Shown: positions 1 to 6,048 of the stretch, piece by piece
Numbering within the stretch: the stretch's first letter is position 1
Layout of the letters: the number at the start of each line of letters is the position of its first letter
Assembly: GCA_013289785.1 (NCBI GenBank)
Contig: JABCZE010000096.1
Span: 1-6,412 of the forward strand
Direction: 5' to 3'
DNA: 6,412 bases
DNA from: Vulcanimicrobiota bacterium
GTDB lineage: Bacteria > Vulcanimicrobiota > Vulcanimicrobiia > Vulcanimicrobiales > Vulcanimicrobiaceae
The notes under the pieces: model-generated
The model's database searches: none
The model's input: the letters and a program-made list of their open reading frames with translations, nothing else
Told to the model about the DNA's origin: nothing
Position numbers and translations under genes: made by a program

Positions 1-109
1 TACCGATATTTTACACCCGCTTGCAACGGACAACGACCCGGGAGCTGCGCTCCACTACGCGAAATCAAACCTGCGGCGACTTCGTTACTGGTTACATGGA
101 AGGACGTAG
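1..109 (+). CDS. possible C-terminal end of an upstream gene (partial)
   Basis: The frame starting at base 2 is open from the window edge to a TAG at 107-109 and would encode about 35 residues ending in SNLRRLRYWLHGRT. The stop touches the ATG of the next gene, an arrangement typical of operons. The helix-like stretch AALHYAKSNLRRLRYWL loosely recalls the recognition helix of a winged-helix regulator, but it is too short to assign. The other two forward frames are also open here (frame 3 ends with TGA at 111-113), so coding is not proven. If it is not coding, this is simply the leader of the phosphoesterase gene. I see no convincing promoter in it. Confidence 0.3.
   Translation, partial: TDILHPLATDNDPGAALHYAKSNLRRLRYWLHGRT
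98..104 (+). promoter_or_regulatory. ribosome binding site of the phosphoesterase gene
   Basis: GGAAGGA lies 5 bases before the ATG at 110 and is a good Shine-Dalgarno match. It fixes the start that gives an intact lipoprotein signal peptide. Confidence 0.7.
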
Positions 110-1483
110 ATGAGGATTTCGGCTTTACCCAGCTTTGTGCTTGGCATTTGCGCAAGCGCGGCCGTCCTCGCGGGCTGCTCGCTTGGCTCGCCCGGCAGCG
201 GCGCGCAAGGGTCGTTGCCCTACATGCAAAGCGCTAACGCGATGCGTTCGCTCAGCGGAACGGGGGCCGGTAAAATAATGCATATCGTCTACATCGTTCA
301 GGAGAACCGCAGCTTCAACAACCTGTTCTACGGTTATCCGGGCGCCTATACGGTCACGGAAGGCAAAGACTCCAACGGCAACACGATCAAACTCGCGCCG
401 TCGAAGCTCGGCGCGGATTACGATATCGATCATTCCGTGCAGGCGATGATTGCGGCGTGCCACGGTACGGGCAAGCTGCCCGGCACCGACTGCCGGATGG
501 ACGGATTCAATAACGAGTGGTCCGACGGCAATCTTAAATACCCGCAGTACGTGTACGTACCGCACTCCCAATCGAAGCCATATTTCGACATGGCGCACGA
601 AGGCACGCTTGGCGACCGCATGTTCCAGTCGCAGCTCGACGAAAGTTTCGTGGCGCATCAATATGTCATTGCCGCGCAGGCAGCCTGGAGCGCCGACTTG
701 CCCAACGGCTACTGGGGTTGCGAGCATCACGAGGAAGCCCAAGTCGGGCTGATCACCAAAGACCGCGTCGTCACCGGGCATCAAAAGGCATGTTTCGACT
801 ATACAACGCTGGGCGACGAGCTCGACGCAGCGAAGCTTTCGTGGCGCTTCTACGCCAGCCAGTACGGTAGCGGTTCGAGCGGCGACGGCGGAACGTGGTC
901 GAGCTATCAGGCCGTTAAACACATCTACAACGGGCCCGATTGGAAGAAAGACGTCATTTCCCCGAATTGGAAGTTCATCACCGACGTGCGGGCCGGCAAG
1001 CTTGCGAACTTTACATGGATCACGCCCGTCTGCGACGACTCCGACCACACCAACTGCCCGGATGACTACGGACCGTCGTGGGTTTCGGCGCTGGTGAACA
1101 CCGTGGGCGAAAGCAAGTTCTGGAACTCGACGGCGATCTTCATCCAGTGGGATGATTGGGGCGGCCTCTACGATCCCGTGGCGCCGGAATACAAGGATCG
1201 CGACAGCTTGGGCTTCCGCGTGCCGCTGATCATGCTATCGCCGTACGTTATCCACGATCACGTCTCGCACACGCACTACGAAACTGCAAGCGTGCTGCGC
1301 TTCGCCGAAGATCTTTTCGGACTCCCTCAGATGGCCAAAGCCGATAGGCGCGCGAACTCACCGGCCGACTCCTTTGATTTCTCGCAAGCGCCGGCCAAGT
1401 TCGTAAAGATCCAGGCGCCGTTGCCGCCGAAATTCTTCATGCGCCAGTTTCCCGACGATTACTTCGCACCCGACGCCGAATGA
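110..1483 (+). CDS. exported lipoprotein phosphoesterase (PF04185, AcpA/phospholipase C-like)
   Basis: This 457-residue protein probably hydrolyses phosphoester bonds outside the cytoplasm. Residues 1-23 form a lipoprotein signal peptide with an LAGC lipobox (Cys23 lipidated). After a short linker, residues 58-78 carry the family opening HIVYIVQENRSFNNLF (Glu65, Asn66), which provides metal ligands in AcpA-type enzymes. Later marks are IQWDDWGGLYDPV (345-357, metal-binding Asp348/Asp349 where DE-x-GG is usual), GFRVPLIMLSPYV (368-380) and HTHYETASVLRFAEDLFG (387-404, matching the family H..YE.tS.LR.iE pattern). Length fits the short AcpA-like members, not the roughly 700-residue phosphocholine-specific phospholipases. 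The start is supported by GGAAGGA five bases upstream. A strong hairpin follows the stop. The substrate (phospholipid, phosphate monoester or other) cannot be told. The family is confident; the activity is inferred. Confidence 0.9.
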   Translation: MRISALPSFVLGICASAAVLAGCSLGSPGSGAQGSLPYMQSANAMRSLSGTGAGKIMHIVYIVQENRSFNNLFYGYPGAYTVTEGKDSNGNTIKLAPSKLGADYDIDHSVQAMIAACHGTGKLPGTDCRMDGFNNEWSDGNLKYPQYVYVPHSQSKPYFDMAHEGTLGDRMFQSQLDESFVAHQYVIAAQAAWSADLPNGYWGCEHHEEAQVGLITKDRVVTGHQKACFDYTTLGDELDAAKLSWRFYASQYGSGSSGDGGTWSSYQAVKHIYNGPDWKKDVISPNWKFITDVRAGKLANFTWITPVCDDSDHTNCPDDYGPSWVSALVNTVGESKFWNSTAIFIQWDDWGGLYDPVAPEYKDRDSLGFRVPLIMLSPYVIHDHVSHTHYETASVLRFAEDLFGLPQMAKADRRANSPADSFDFSQAPAKFVKIQAPLPPKFFMRQFPDDYFAPDAE

Positions 1484-1491
1484 CTCGCAGT

Positions 1492-1519
1492 AAACGGCCT
1501 CGCTGATGCGAGGCCGTTT
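1492..1519. terminator. bidirectional intrinsic-terminator-like hairpin
   Basis: AAACGGCCTCGC and GCGAGGCCGTTT form a perfect 12-bp stem around the 4-base loop TGAT, starting 8 bases after the phosphoesterase stop. The stem has A-rich and T-rich ends on either side, so it could stop transcription in both directions between two converging genes. The T-tract after the stem is short (TTTG), so efficiency is uncertain. Confidence 0.8.
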
Positions 1520-1609
1520 GCCTGTACGGACGGCGCAACCCCGAGAGCGGCGCCGGCCTCATGCGGTGTGCCCCAACCGCGGTGGTCCGTAAACCTTTCT
1601 AACGGGTTC
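1520..1609. other. short convergent intergenic tail
   Basis: The stretch between the terminator hairpin and the peptidase stop holds no gene. Only a weak AACC/GGTT pairing (near 1591-1608) is visible, too short to call a second terminator. Confidence 0.4.
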
Positions 1610-2725
1610 CTAAAAAGCGCCGATTCCCTTTGGTGAGCCCCAGCCGCCGACTGGAGTGTACCGCGCGCCGCCGATCTCATAAAGATAGCGATGGTGCGAC
1701 GCCGGCACCCAGAACGTTCTGCCGCCGTCTTGCTTCGTGGCGTTGGCTGCCAGCGCGAAAATGCCGGCGACAAACGGCGAGCTGATGCTGGTGCCGTCGA
1801 CGGTGATCCAACCGCCCTCGGAATAACTGTCGTATTCCGCAACGTTGACGGCAACCGCGGACACGTCGTTGGCTTGCCGGCCATCGCAGTCCTTAGCATA
1901 TTTGCTGTGGACTTGCCACTTCGGTTTCTTCTCGCCGGTCGCACAGCCGCCGCCGGAATCCGACCAGGGACTCTCGGTGTATCCGCGTTTATTGCCCGAT
2001 GGGCTGAGTTCGGTGCCGCCTACCGCGACCACGCTATCGCAGGCCGCCGGATCGTGGACTCCGTAGCCGTCGTCGCCGGCACTGGCGACATATTCGACGC
2101 CCTTCGTATCGTAATAGCTGCAACTCGCACCCGAGCCGTCGTAGCTGTTGCTGACGATCGTCGCGCCGAGCTTCACCGCTTCTGCCACGGCCGTTTCGAG
2201 ATCGCTCCACGAGTTCGAGTTGGCCTCGAAGAGATAAATCTTGCAAAGCGGACAACTTGCCGAGGCCATCTCGATATCGAGATCGGACTCGACGCCCCAA
2301 CCGGGGCTACCCTGCGGGTAGTTGCTCTGCGAGCCCTCCTGATTGTATTTCTCGAGCGTGCCGGCCGGCAGACCCATCCCAGAGCGGTACGCGGCGAAGT
2401 CGGCCGCGGCGTCTGGATTGTCGTAGGCGTCGATCACCGCGACGATCTCCCCTTTGCCCTTGGTGGACGACGGCAACCGATACGCCTTCTCGAGGTCGCT
2501 CGCCGACCACCCCGCGTACGTCGAGTGGGCGCCGCCCTGCTCGACGAGCACGTCGCACTGGGCCTGACCGATGTGACTCCCACCGCACGCCCGCACCGCG
2601 CGCGCCAAACCAGCCTTGTCACCCTGAGCCCCGGGATAAACTCCGTTGACGGCCGACGTCCCCGGGGACGCGCAGCCGGCCAGCAACAGAACGGCCGCGC
2701 AAAAGCCTACGTAAGAAACTCTCAT
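1610..2725 (-). CDS. lipoprotein serine-carboxyl peptidase, sedolisin family (S53)
   Basis: This 371-residue predicted endopeptidase acts outside the cytoplasm, probably membrane-anchored. Residues 1-18 are a lipoprotein signal with LAGC (Cys18). The S53 core follows: GEIVAVIDAYDNPDAAADF (92-110), the catalytic Glu/Asp pair in GVESDLDIEMA (Glu146 and Asp150, four apart), TIVSNSYDGSG (189-199), the oxyanion Asp in VASAGDDGYGV (Asp218), and the nucleophile in VDGTSISSP (Ser313). It ends with GGWGSPKGIGAF. There is no room for the large activation domain of classical sedolisins: only about 70 residues precede the core. The usual DVTSG calcium-site motif near the C-terminus is not recognisable; YLYEIGG occupies that place. 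The ATG at 2725 is chosen because it starts the signal peptide; the frame stays open far upstream but only as antisense to the regulator. No good Shine-Dalgarno is visible. It is transcribed away from the regulator. Confidence 0.9.
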   Translation of the reverse strand: MRVSYVGFCAAVLLLAGCASPGTSAVNGVYPGAQGDKAGLARAVRACGGSHIGQAQCDVLVEQGGAHSTYAGWSASDLEKAYRLPSSTKGKGEIVAVIDAYDNPDAAADFAAYRSGMGLPAGTLEKYNQEGSQSNYPQGSPGWGVESDLDIEMASASCPLCKIYLFEANSNSWSDLETAVAEAVKLGATIVSNSYDGSGASCSYYDTKGVEYVASAGDDGYGVHDPAACDSVVAVGGTELSPSGNKRGYTESPWSDSGGGCATGEKKPKWQVHSKYAKDCDGRQANDVSAVAVNVAEYDSYSEGGWITVDGTSISSPFVAGIFALAANATKQDGGRTFWVPASHHRYLYEIGGARYTPVGGWGSPKGIGAF

Positions 2726-2734
2726 GGGCTCATG

Positions 2735-2797
2735 ATGCGGCAAATGGCCGGGCGCGGGAACGGACATGCGGACAAATGGCGCGGACATTTTTGGCGC
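2735..2797. repeat. direct repeats between the divergent genes, possible operator
   Basis: ATGCGGCAAATGGC (2735-2748) recurs as ATGCGGACAAATGGC (2766-2780), about three helical turns away. A looser third copy, GCGGACATTTTTGGCGC (2781-2797), follows at once. The set spans the gap between the peptidase start and the regulator and runs into the regulator's first codons. Position and spacing suit binding by a regulator, perhaps the adjacent HTH protein. That role is inference; the repeats are seen directly. Confidence 0.45.
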
Positions 2798-5285
2798 GAA
2801 GACTCCTCGCCTCATGCAGGACGAGCGGCGGGCTTCCGGGCCACCCGATTTTGGGACGCTGCTGCGCCAACACCGGCTGGCCGCAGCACTCTCGCAGCAG
2901 GCGCTTGCGGAGCTTGCGGGGATGAGCCGCGATGGAATCAGCGCGCTCGAGCGCGGGTACCGCCGGACACCGCAACGCGAGACGCTGGCCGTGCTGGCCA
3001 CCGCGCTGGCGCTGCGCGGCGAGCCCCGGCGCGAGTTTGAGGCCGCCGCTCGTTCGGGCGTGCCGCGCCATGACACCGCCCCCTCGACGCTGCCGCTGGC
3101 CCTGACCAGTTTCGTCGGGCGCGATGCAGAGCTCGACGAGATCGCTACGCTGGTGCGCGAACATCGCCTCGTCACACTCACCGGAACGGGCGGCATCGGC
3201 AAAACCCAAACAGCACTCCGTGTCATCTTGAGCCAGCCTGCCCTGAGCGGAGTCGAAGGGAAGGACGCCGCCGGTGACTGCGCGGTCTGCTTCGTAGCAC
3301 TGGCGCCGGTCGATAGTGAAGCCGTCGTTGCGACAATCGCGGCGGCCGTGCACGCACCCGACGCGCACAATCGCCCGTTGGTCGAGGCACTGGTTGGCTT
3401 TCTGCGGAGCAAGCAGTTGCTGTTAATCTTGGATAACTGCGAACACGTCATCGCGCAGGCGGCGACGGTCGCCGACGCCATCTTAGCCGGCTGCCCCCGG
3501 ATTCGCATCCTGGCCACGAGTCGCGAACCGCTGCGCACCGCAGGTGAGTGCACCTACCGTTTGGCGTCGTTGAGCATGCCGGCGCCCGAGGCCATTCATC
3601 GGCTCGACTCAAAGCATTTAGCCTCGTATGGATCGCTCGCGCTCTTTACCGATCGCGCGCGCGCCGTCTCCCATCGGTTCGAACTCACCGAGCGCAACGC
3701 TCGGATCGTCGCCGAGCTCTGCCGGCGTTTGGGCGGCATTCCGCTGGCAATCGAACTGGCTGCCGCGCGAGTGGATCTCCTCTCGGTTGAAGCCCTGGCG
3801 GATCGGCTCGACAAGCGCTTTTGGACGCTCACCAGCGGCGAGCGGGTTGCTCTCCCGCGGCAACAAACGATGCGCGCAACGATCGAATGGAGCTACGACT
3901 TGCTGTCGGCACAAGAGCAACGGCTCTTCGAAAACCTTTCCGCGTTTGTCGGCGGCTGCACGCTCGAAGCCGCGGAGGCGGTCGCGCCCGATTGCACGCT
4001 CGACACGTCCGATATCGTCGGCCTGCTGCTCTCGCTTGCGGATAAATCGCTCGTCGTTGCCGATCTCGAAGCCCGCCGCCCGCGTTACCGATTGCTCGAG
4101 TTGACGCGCGCCTTCGCGATCGAAAAGCTCGCCAAAAACGGCGATCGTTCGGCGCTTTTGCGCAGACACGCGCAATGGGTCGCTCAGCTCGCCGATCGCG
4201 CGTGGGGAATCGGACCGTCGCGTCCGATCGAACCGTGGGTTCGCGAGTTCGAGCCCGAGCTGGAAAATGCGCGCGCCGCAATCGACTGGGCATTATCGGC
4301 CGACGAAGTCGCGCTCGCCGCGCGCATCGCCTGGGGATTCACGGGAATCTGGCGCCTGAACCACGGCTACGCCGAGCCGCGCCGCTGGATCGAGGCCGTG
4401 CTTCCGCGTCTGGACGCCGCAGCCGAACCGCTGCTGACAGCGCGTGGATGGCGGGCGCTCGCGACGGTTACGTTTGGAACCCATAAGGTCGAGGCGGCTG
4501 CGCAGGCGCTGGCGCTCAACGAGCCGCACGACGATGCCGAAGGAAACGTCGCCAGCCTCTACCAGATGGGACTGGGGTTTTTACAGGTCGGACGCATCGA
4601 GGAAGCGGAGGGCGCGAACGATCGCGCGCTGCGCCTCTGCCAAGAGAACGGGCTCACGCAGTCGCTTCGTTATGCCGCGGCGCTCGATATGCGGGCGCGC
4701 GTGGCCGCGCGGCGCGACCGAGTCGACGAGGCGCGCCAGTATTACGCGAAGGCGCTCGCGCTGATGACCGCCTTGGGTGACGAACAAGAGGCGATCCTTA
4801 TCCGCATCAACACCGGCGAGCTCGAGTACCGCGCCGGCGACTTTACGCGTGCACTCGAGTTTGCCGAAACGGCGGCACAAGCCGCTCGTCGTGCGCACGC
4901 GACGCAGCGCGAAGTGACCGCGCTGATCAACGCGGCCGCGTGTCGCCTCGCGCTCGGTGACGTCGCCGGAGCGCGGGTCGACGCCCGCGAAGCGCTCGCG
5001 CTGGCGCGCGCGGCATCGCCCATCGAAGTGGCAATCGCGATCCAACACCTCGCGACGGTCGCGGCCCTCGACGGCGACGCCCCGCGCGGCGCGCGTCTGA
5101 GCGGTTACGTCGACGCATGGTTCCTCAGCGCCGGATGCGAACGCGGGCTGACGGAGCGCCGCACCCACGAAATGCTGATGAACACGCTGTACGAAAAACT
5201 CGGCAGCGCGGAGATCGAGCCGCTCGCCGCCGAAGGCGCTCGCCTTTCAGAAGAGCAAGCCACGGCTCTCGCATTGTCATCCTGA
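2766..5285 (+). CDS. HTH / NB-ARC (STAND) ATPase / TPR-like transcriptional regulator
   Basis: This 839-residue cytoplasmic regulator is of the type often annotated as a predicted ATPase with an XRE-like HTH. Residues 29-85 form the helix-turn-helix (SQQALAELAGMSRDGISALERG). Residues 115-340 form the STAND ATPase: FVGRDAEL (116-123), Walker A GTGGIGKT (140-147), Walker B LLLILDN (218-224), sensor-like ILATSREPL (248-256) and GGIPLAIELAAAR (323-335). A winged-helix-like part (about 368-450) and an alanine-rich helical, TPR-like region (about 490-770) follow. In this class, ligand or partner sensing by the repeats is thought to drive nucleotide exchange and oligomerisation. Residues 154-168 are encoded by a dispersed-repeat-like element, and the stop codon lies in another. 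The ATG at 2766 has a weak GGGAA upstream; Met17 (2814) is an equally possible start that leaves 88 bases to the divergent peptidase gene. The ligand and target genes are unknown. Confidence 0.9.
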   Translation: MRTNGADIFGAKTPRLMQDERRASGPPDFGTLLRQHRLAAALSQQALAELAGMSRDGISALERGYRRTPQRETLAVLATALALRGEPRREFEAAARSGVPRHDTAPSTLPLALTSFVGRDAELDEIATLVREHRLVTLTGTGGIGKTQTALRVILSQPALSGVEGKDAAGDCAVCFVALAPVDSEAVVATIAAAVHAPDAHNRPLVEALVGFLRSKQLLLILDNCEHVIAQAATVADAILAGCPRIRILATSREPLRTAGECTYRLASLSMPAPEAIHRLDSKHLASYGSLALFTDRARAVSHRFELTERNARIVAELCRRLGGIPLAIELAAARVDLLSVEALADRLDKRFWTLTSGERVALPRQQTMRATIEWSYDLLSAQEQRLFENLSAFVGGCTLEAAEAVAPDCTLDTSDIVGLLLSLADKSLVVADLEARRPRYRLLELTRAFAIEKLAKNGDRSALLRRHAQWVAQLADRAWGIGPSRPIEPWVREFEPELENARAAIDWALSADEVALAARIAWGFTGIWRLNHGYAEPRRWIEAVLPRLDAAAEPLLTARGWRALATVTFGTHKVEAAAQALALNEPHDDAEGNVASLYQMGLGFLQVGRIEEAEGANDRALRLCQENGLTQSLRYAAALDMRARVAARRDRVDEARQYYAKALALMTALGDEQEAILIRINTGELEYRAGDFTRALEFAETAAQAARRAHATQREVTALINAAACRLALGDVAGARVDAREALALARAASPIEVAIAIQHLATVAALDGDAPRGARLSGYVDAWFLSAGCERGLTERRTHEMLMNTLYEKLGSAEIEPLAAEGARLSEEQATALALSS
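3221..3267 (+). repeat. dispersed-repeat-like element embedded in the ATPase coding sequence
   Basis: TGTCATCTTGAGC, then CCTGAGCGGAGTCGAAGGG, then AAGGACG closely match the element at 5316-5345 (TGTCATCCTGAGCGAAGTCGAAGGACG), with an extra internal CAGCCTGCCCTGAGC duplication. It is read in frame as VILSQPALSGVEGKDA, a peptide I recognise as a common translation of such repeats in many bacterial genomes. It lies just after the Walker A helix, where related proteins have a short variable linker. The CCCT/AGGG ends could pair into a small imperfect hairpin. Confidence 0.7.
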
Positions 5286-5345
5286 GCCCGTACCTTGTCA
5301 TCCTGAGCCCGTACCTTGTCATCCTGAGCGAAGTCGAAGGACGAC
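5274..5345 (+). repeat. 21-bp tandem repeat ending in a REP-like element
   Basis: TTGTCATCCTGAGCCCGTACC occurs twice in perfect tandem (5274-5294 and 5295-5315). A third copy (5316-5345) diverges after TTGTCATCCTGAGC into the longer form with GAAGTCGAAGGACGACG. The first copy encodes the last residues and TGA stop (5283-5285) of the regulator. The array fills most of the gap to the convergent membrane-protein gene and may also act in transcript ends, although no strong stem with a T-tract is visible. Confidence 0.85.
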
Positions 5346-5387
5346 GAAGCAGTAACGCCTCACGATGTCTAAGACCGGGTGGACCGG

Positions 5388-5717
5388 CTAGTCCCGCTTA
5401 GTCGGCTTGAGCCAACCCAGAATGGCCGACAACCCTAGCGCACCAGCGATAACGGCAGGCAGAGTCCGCTTGAAGTCCTGGTGATCCACCGCGGCGTTTT
5501 GCCAGACGAGAAAGCCGGCGATCGCAACCGTAAGAACCATTGCGGGCAGTTTCCACCACTCGCCAGGCCCTTGGATAAACGGACCGAAGCGCACCCCGCG
5601 ATCGGCGGGTGAAGGTGGCGGAAGGGCGCTTTTAAATCGCCGGTAGCGCCAGTAGCCTTGAAAGACAATCGCCGCGATCAGCAGGACCTCGAAGATATGC
5701 CACCATAGAGCAGGCAC
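5388..5717 (-). CDS. small membrane protein with three predicted helices, function unknown
   Basis: This 109-residue protein is not recognised as any named family. Three hydrophobic segments are visible: residues 7-23 (HIFEVLLIAAIVFQGYW), about 57-73 and about 85-103. The basic stretch RYRRFK after helix 1 and the charged C-terminus KPTKRD suggest that both face the cytoplasm, putting the N-terminus outside. Between helices 1 and 2 is a proline- and glycine-rich loop (PPPSPADRG, FIQGPGEWW). The start is a GTG at 5717; an in-frame ATG at 5747 is cut off by TGA before it could extend the gene, and the next Met is inside helix 2. It follows the ABM-like gene after 34 bases on the same strand and may be co-transcribed with it. 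Confidence 0.7.
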   Translation of the reverse strand: MPALWWHIFEVLLIAAIVFQGYWRYRRFKSALPPPSPADRGVRFGPFIQGPGEWWKLPAMVLTVAIAGFLVWQNAAVDHQDFKRTLPAVIAGALGLSAILGWLKPTKRD

Positions 5718-5751
5718 GCAGCTTCACGCGCGCGAGGCGCAGTCCATTCTC

Positions 5752-6048
5752 TTACGGTCCAATTTGCCAGTAGAGCTCGAACTCATCGGCCTGACTTCCT
5801 TCGACTAAATCCGTTACCGCTTTGCCGATCCGTTCATCCCACTGCGTTCGGCTCCAAGCGTGTTCCGATTCCCACTTCGACGCGATCAGAAGTTTGGTGT
5901 GCGCAGCGTTTCCAAGGATATTGGTGCTGATGAAGCCTGGGAGCGTCGACGCTTTGCGCGCGGTGTCCGTCGCCCGCTCCACGAGGCTCGCGAAGCGGTC
6001 CGGCGCGACGGTGAAGATATGCATGGAGATGATCGGCCTGGCATTCAC
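5752..6048 (-). CDS. ABM-fold protein (antibiotic biosynthesis monooxygenase-like)
   Basis: This 98-residue protein has the length and pattern of a single dimeric alpha+beta-barrel domain. The first strand is PIISMHIFTVAPDRF (5-19), followed by a helix (about 19-34), LPGFISTNIL (36-45), the strand and helix HTKLLIASKWESEHAW (50-65), and a final strand near FELYWQI. The LPGF...W.s...A..W pattern is typical of ABM proteins, which include cofactor-free monooxygenases, haem-degrading enzymes and many members of unknown activity. No substrate can be named. The start is GTG at 6048: it keeps the first strand whole, whereas the next Met (residue 9) would cut it. The start overlaps the TGA of the upstream gene as GTGA, suggesting translational coupling; no clear Shine-Dalgarno is seen. 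Confidence 0.75.
   Translation of the reverse strand: MNARPIISMHIFTVAPDRFASLVERATDTARKASTLPGFISTNILGNAAHTKLLIASKWESEHAWSRTQWDERIGKAVTDLVEGSQADEFELYWQIGP

Noticed and set aside
125..1048. Long minus-strand open frame under the phosphoesterase gene
   Set aside because: No domain or signal is visible, and the plus-strand frame carries all family motifs and a ribosome binding site.
1691..3040. Long open frame on the plus strand across the peptidase gene (449 codons)
   Set aside because: It is Arg/Ala-rich with no recognisable domain and lies opposite well-supported S53 catalytic motifs; it is a GC-rich shadow frame.
2726..3553. Upstream extension of the peptidase reading frame by 276 residues on the minus strand
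   Set aside because: It is antisense to the regulator's HTH and ATPase domains, is low-complexity (Ser/Arg/Ala-rich), and precedes a clear lipoprotein signal peptide that marks the true start.
5125..5322. Minus-strand peptide with a seven-residue repeat (MTRYGLR twice)
   Set aside because: It is only the translation of the 21-bp DNA repeat read backwards through the regulator gene.
5274..5340. Short CRISPR-like array
   Set aside because: The units are directly adjacent with no spacers, the third diverges, and no cas gene is present.
5797..5806. AGTCGAAGGA (minus strand) inside the ABM gene, a possible third dispersed-repeat copy
   Set aside because: Only ten bases match and the TGTCATCCTGAGC half is missing, so chance is likely.
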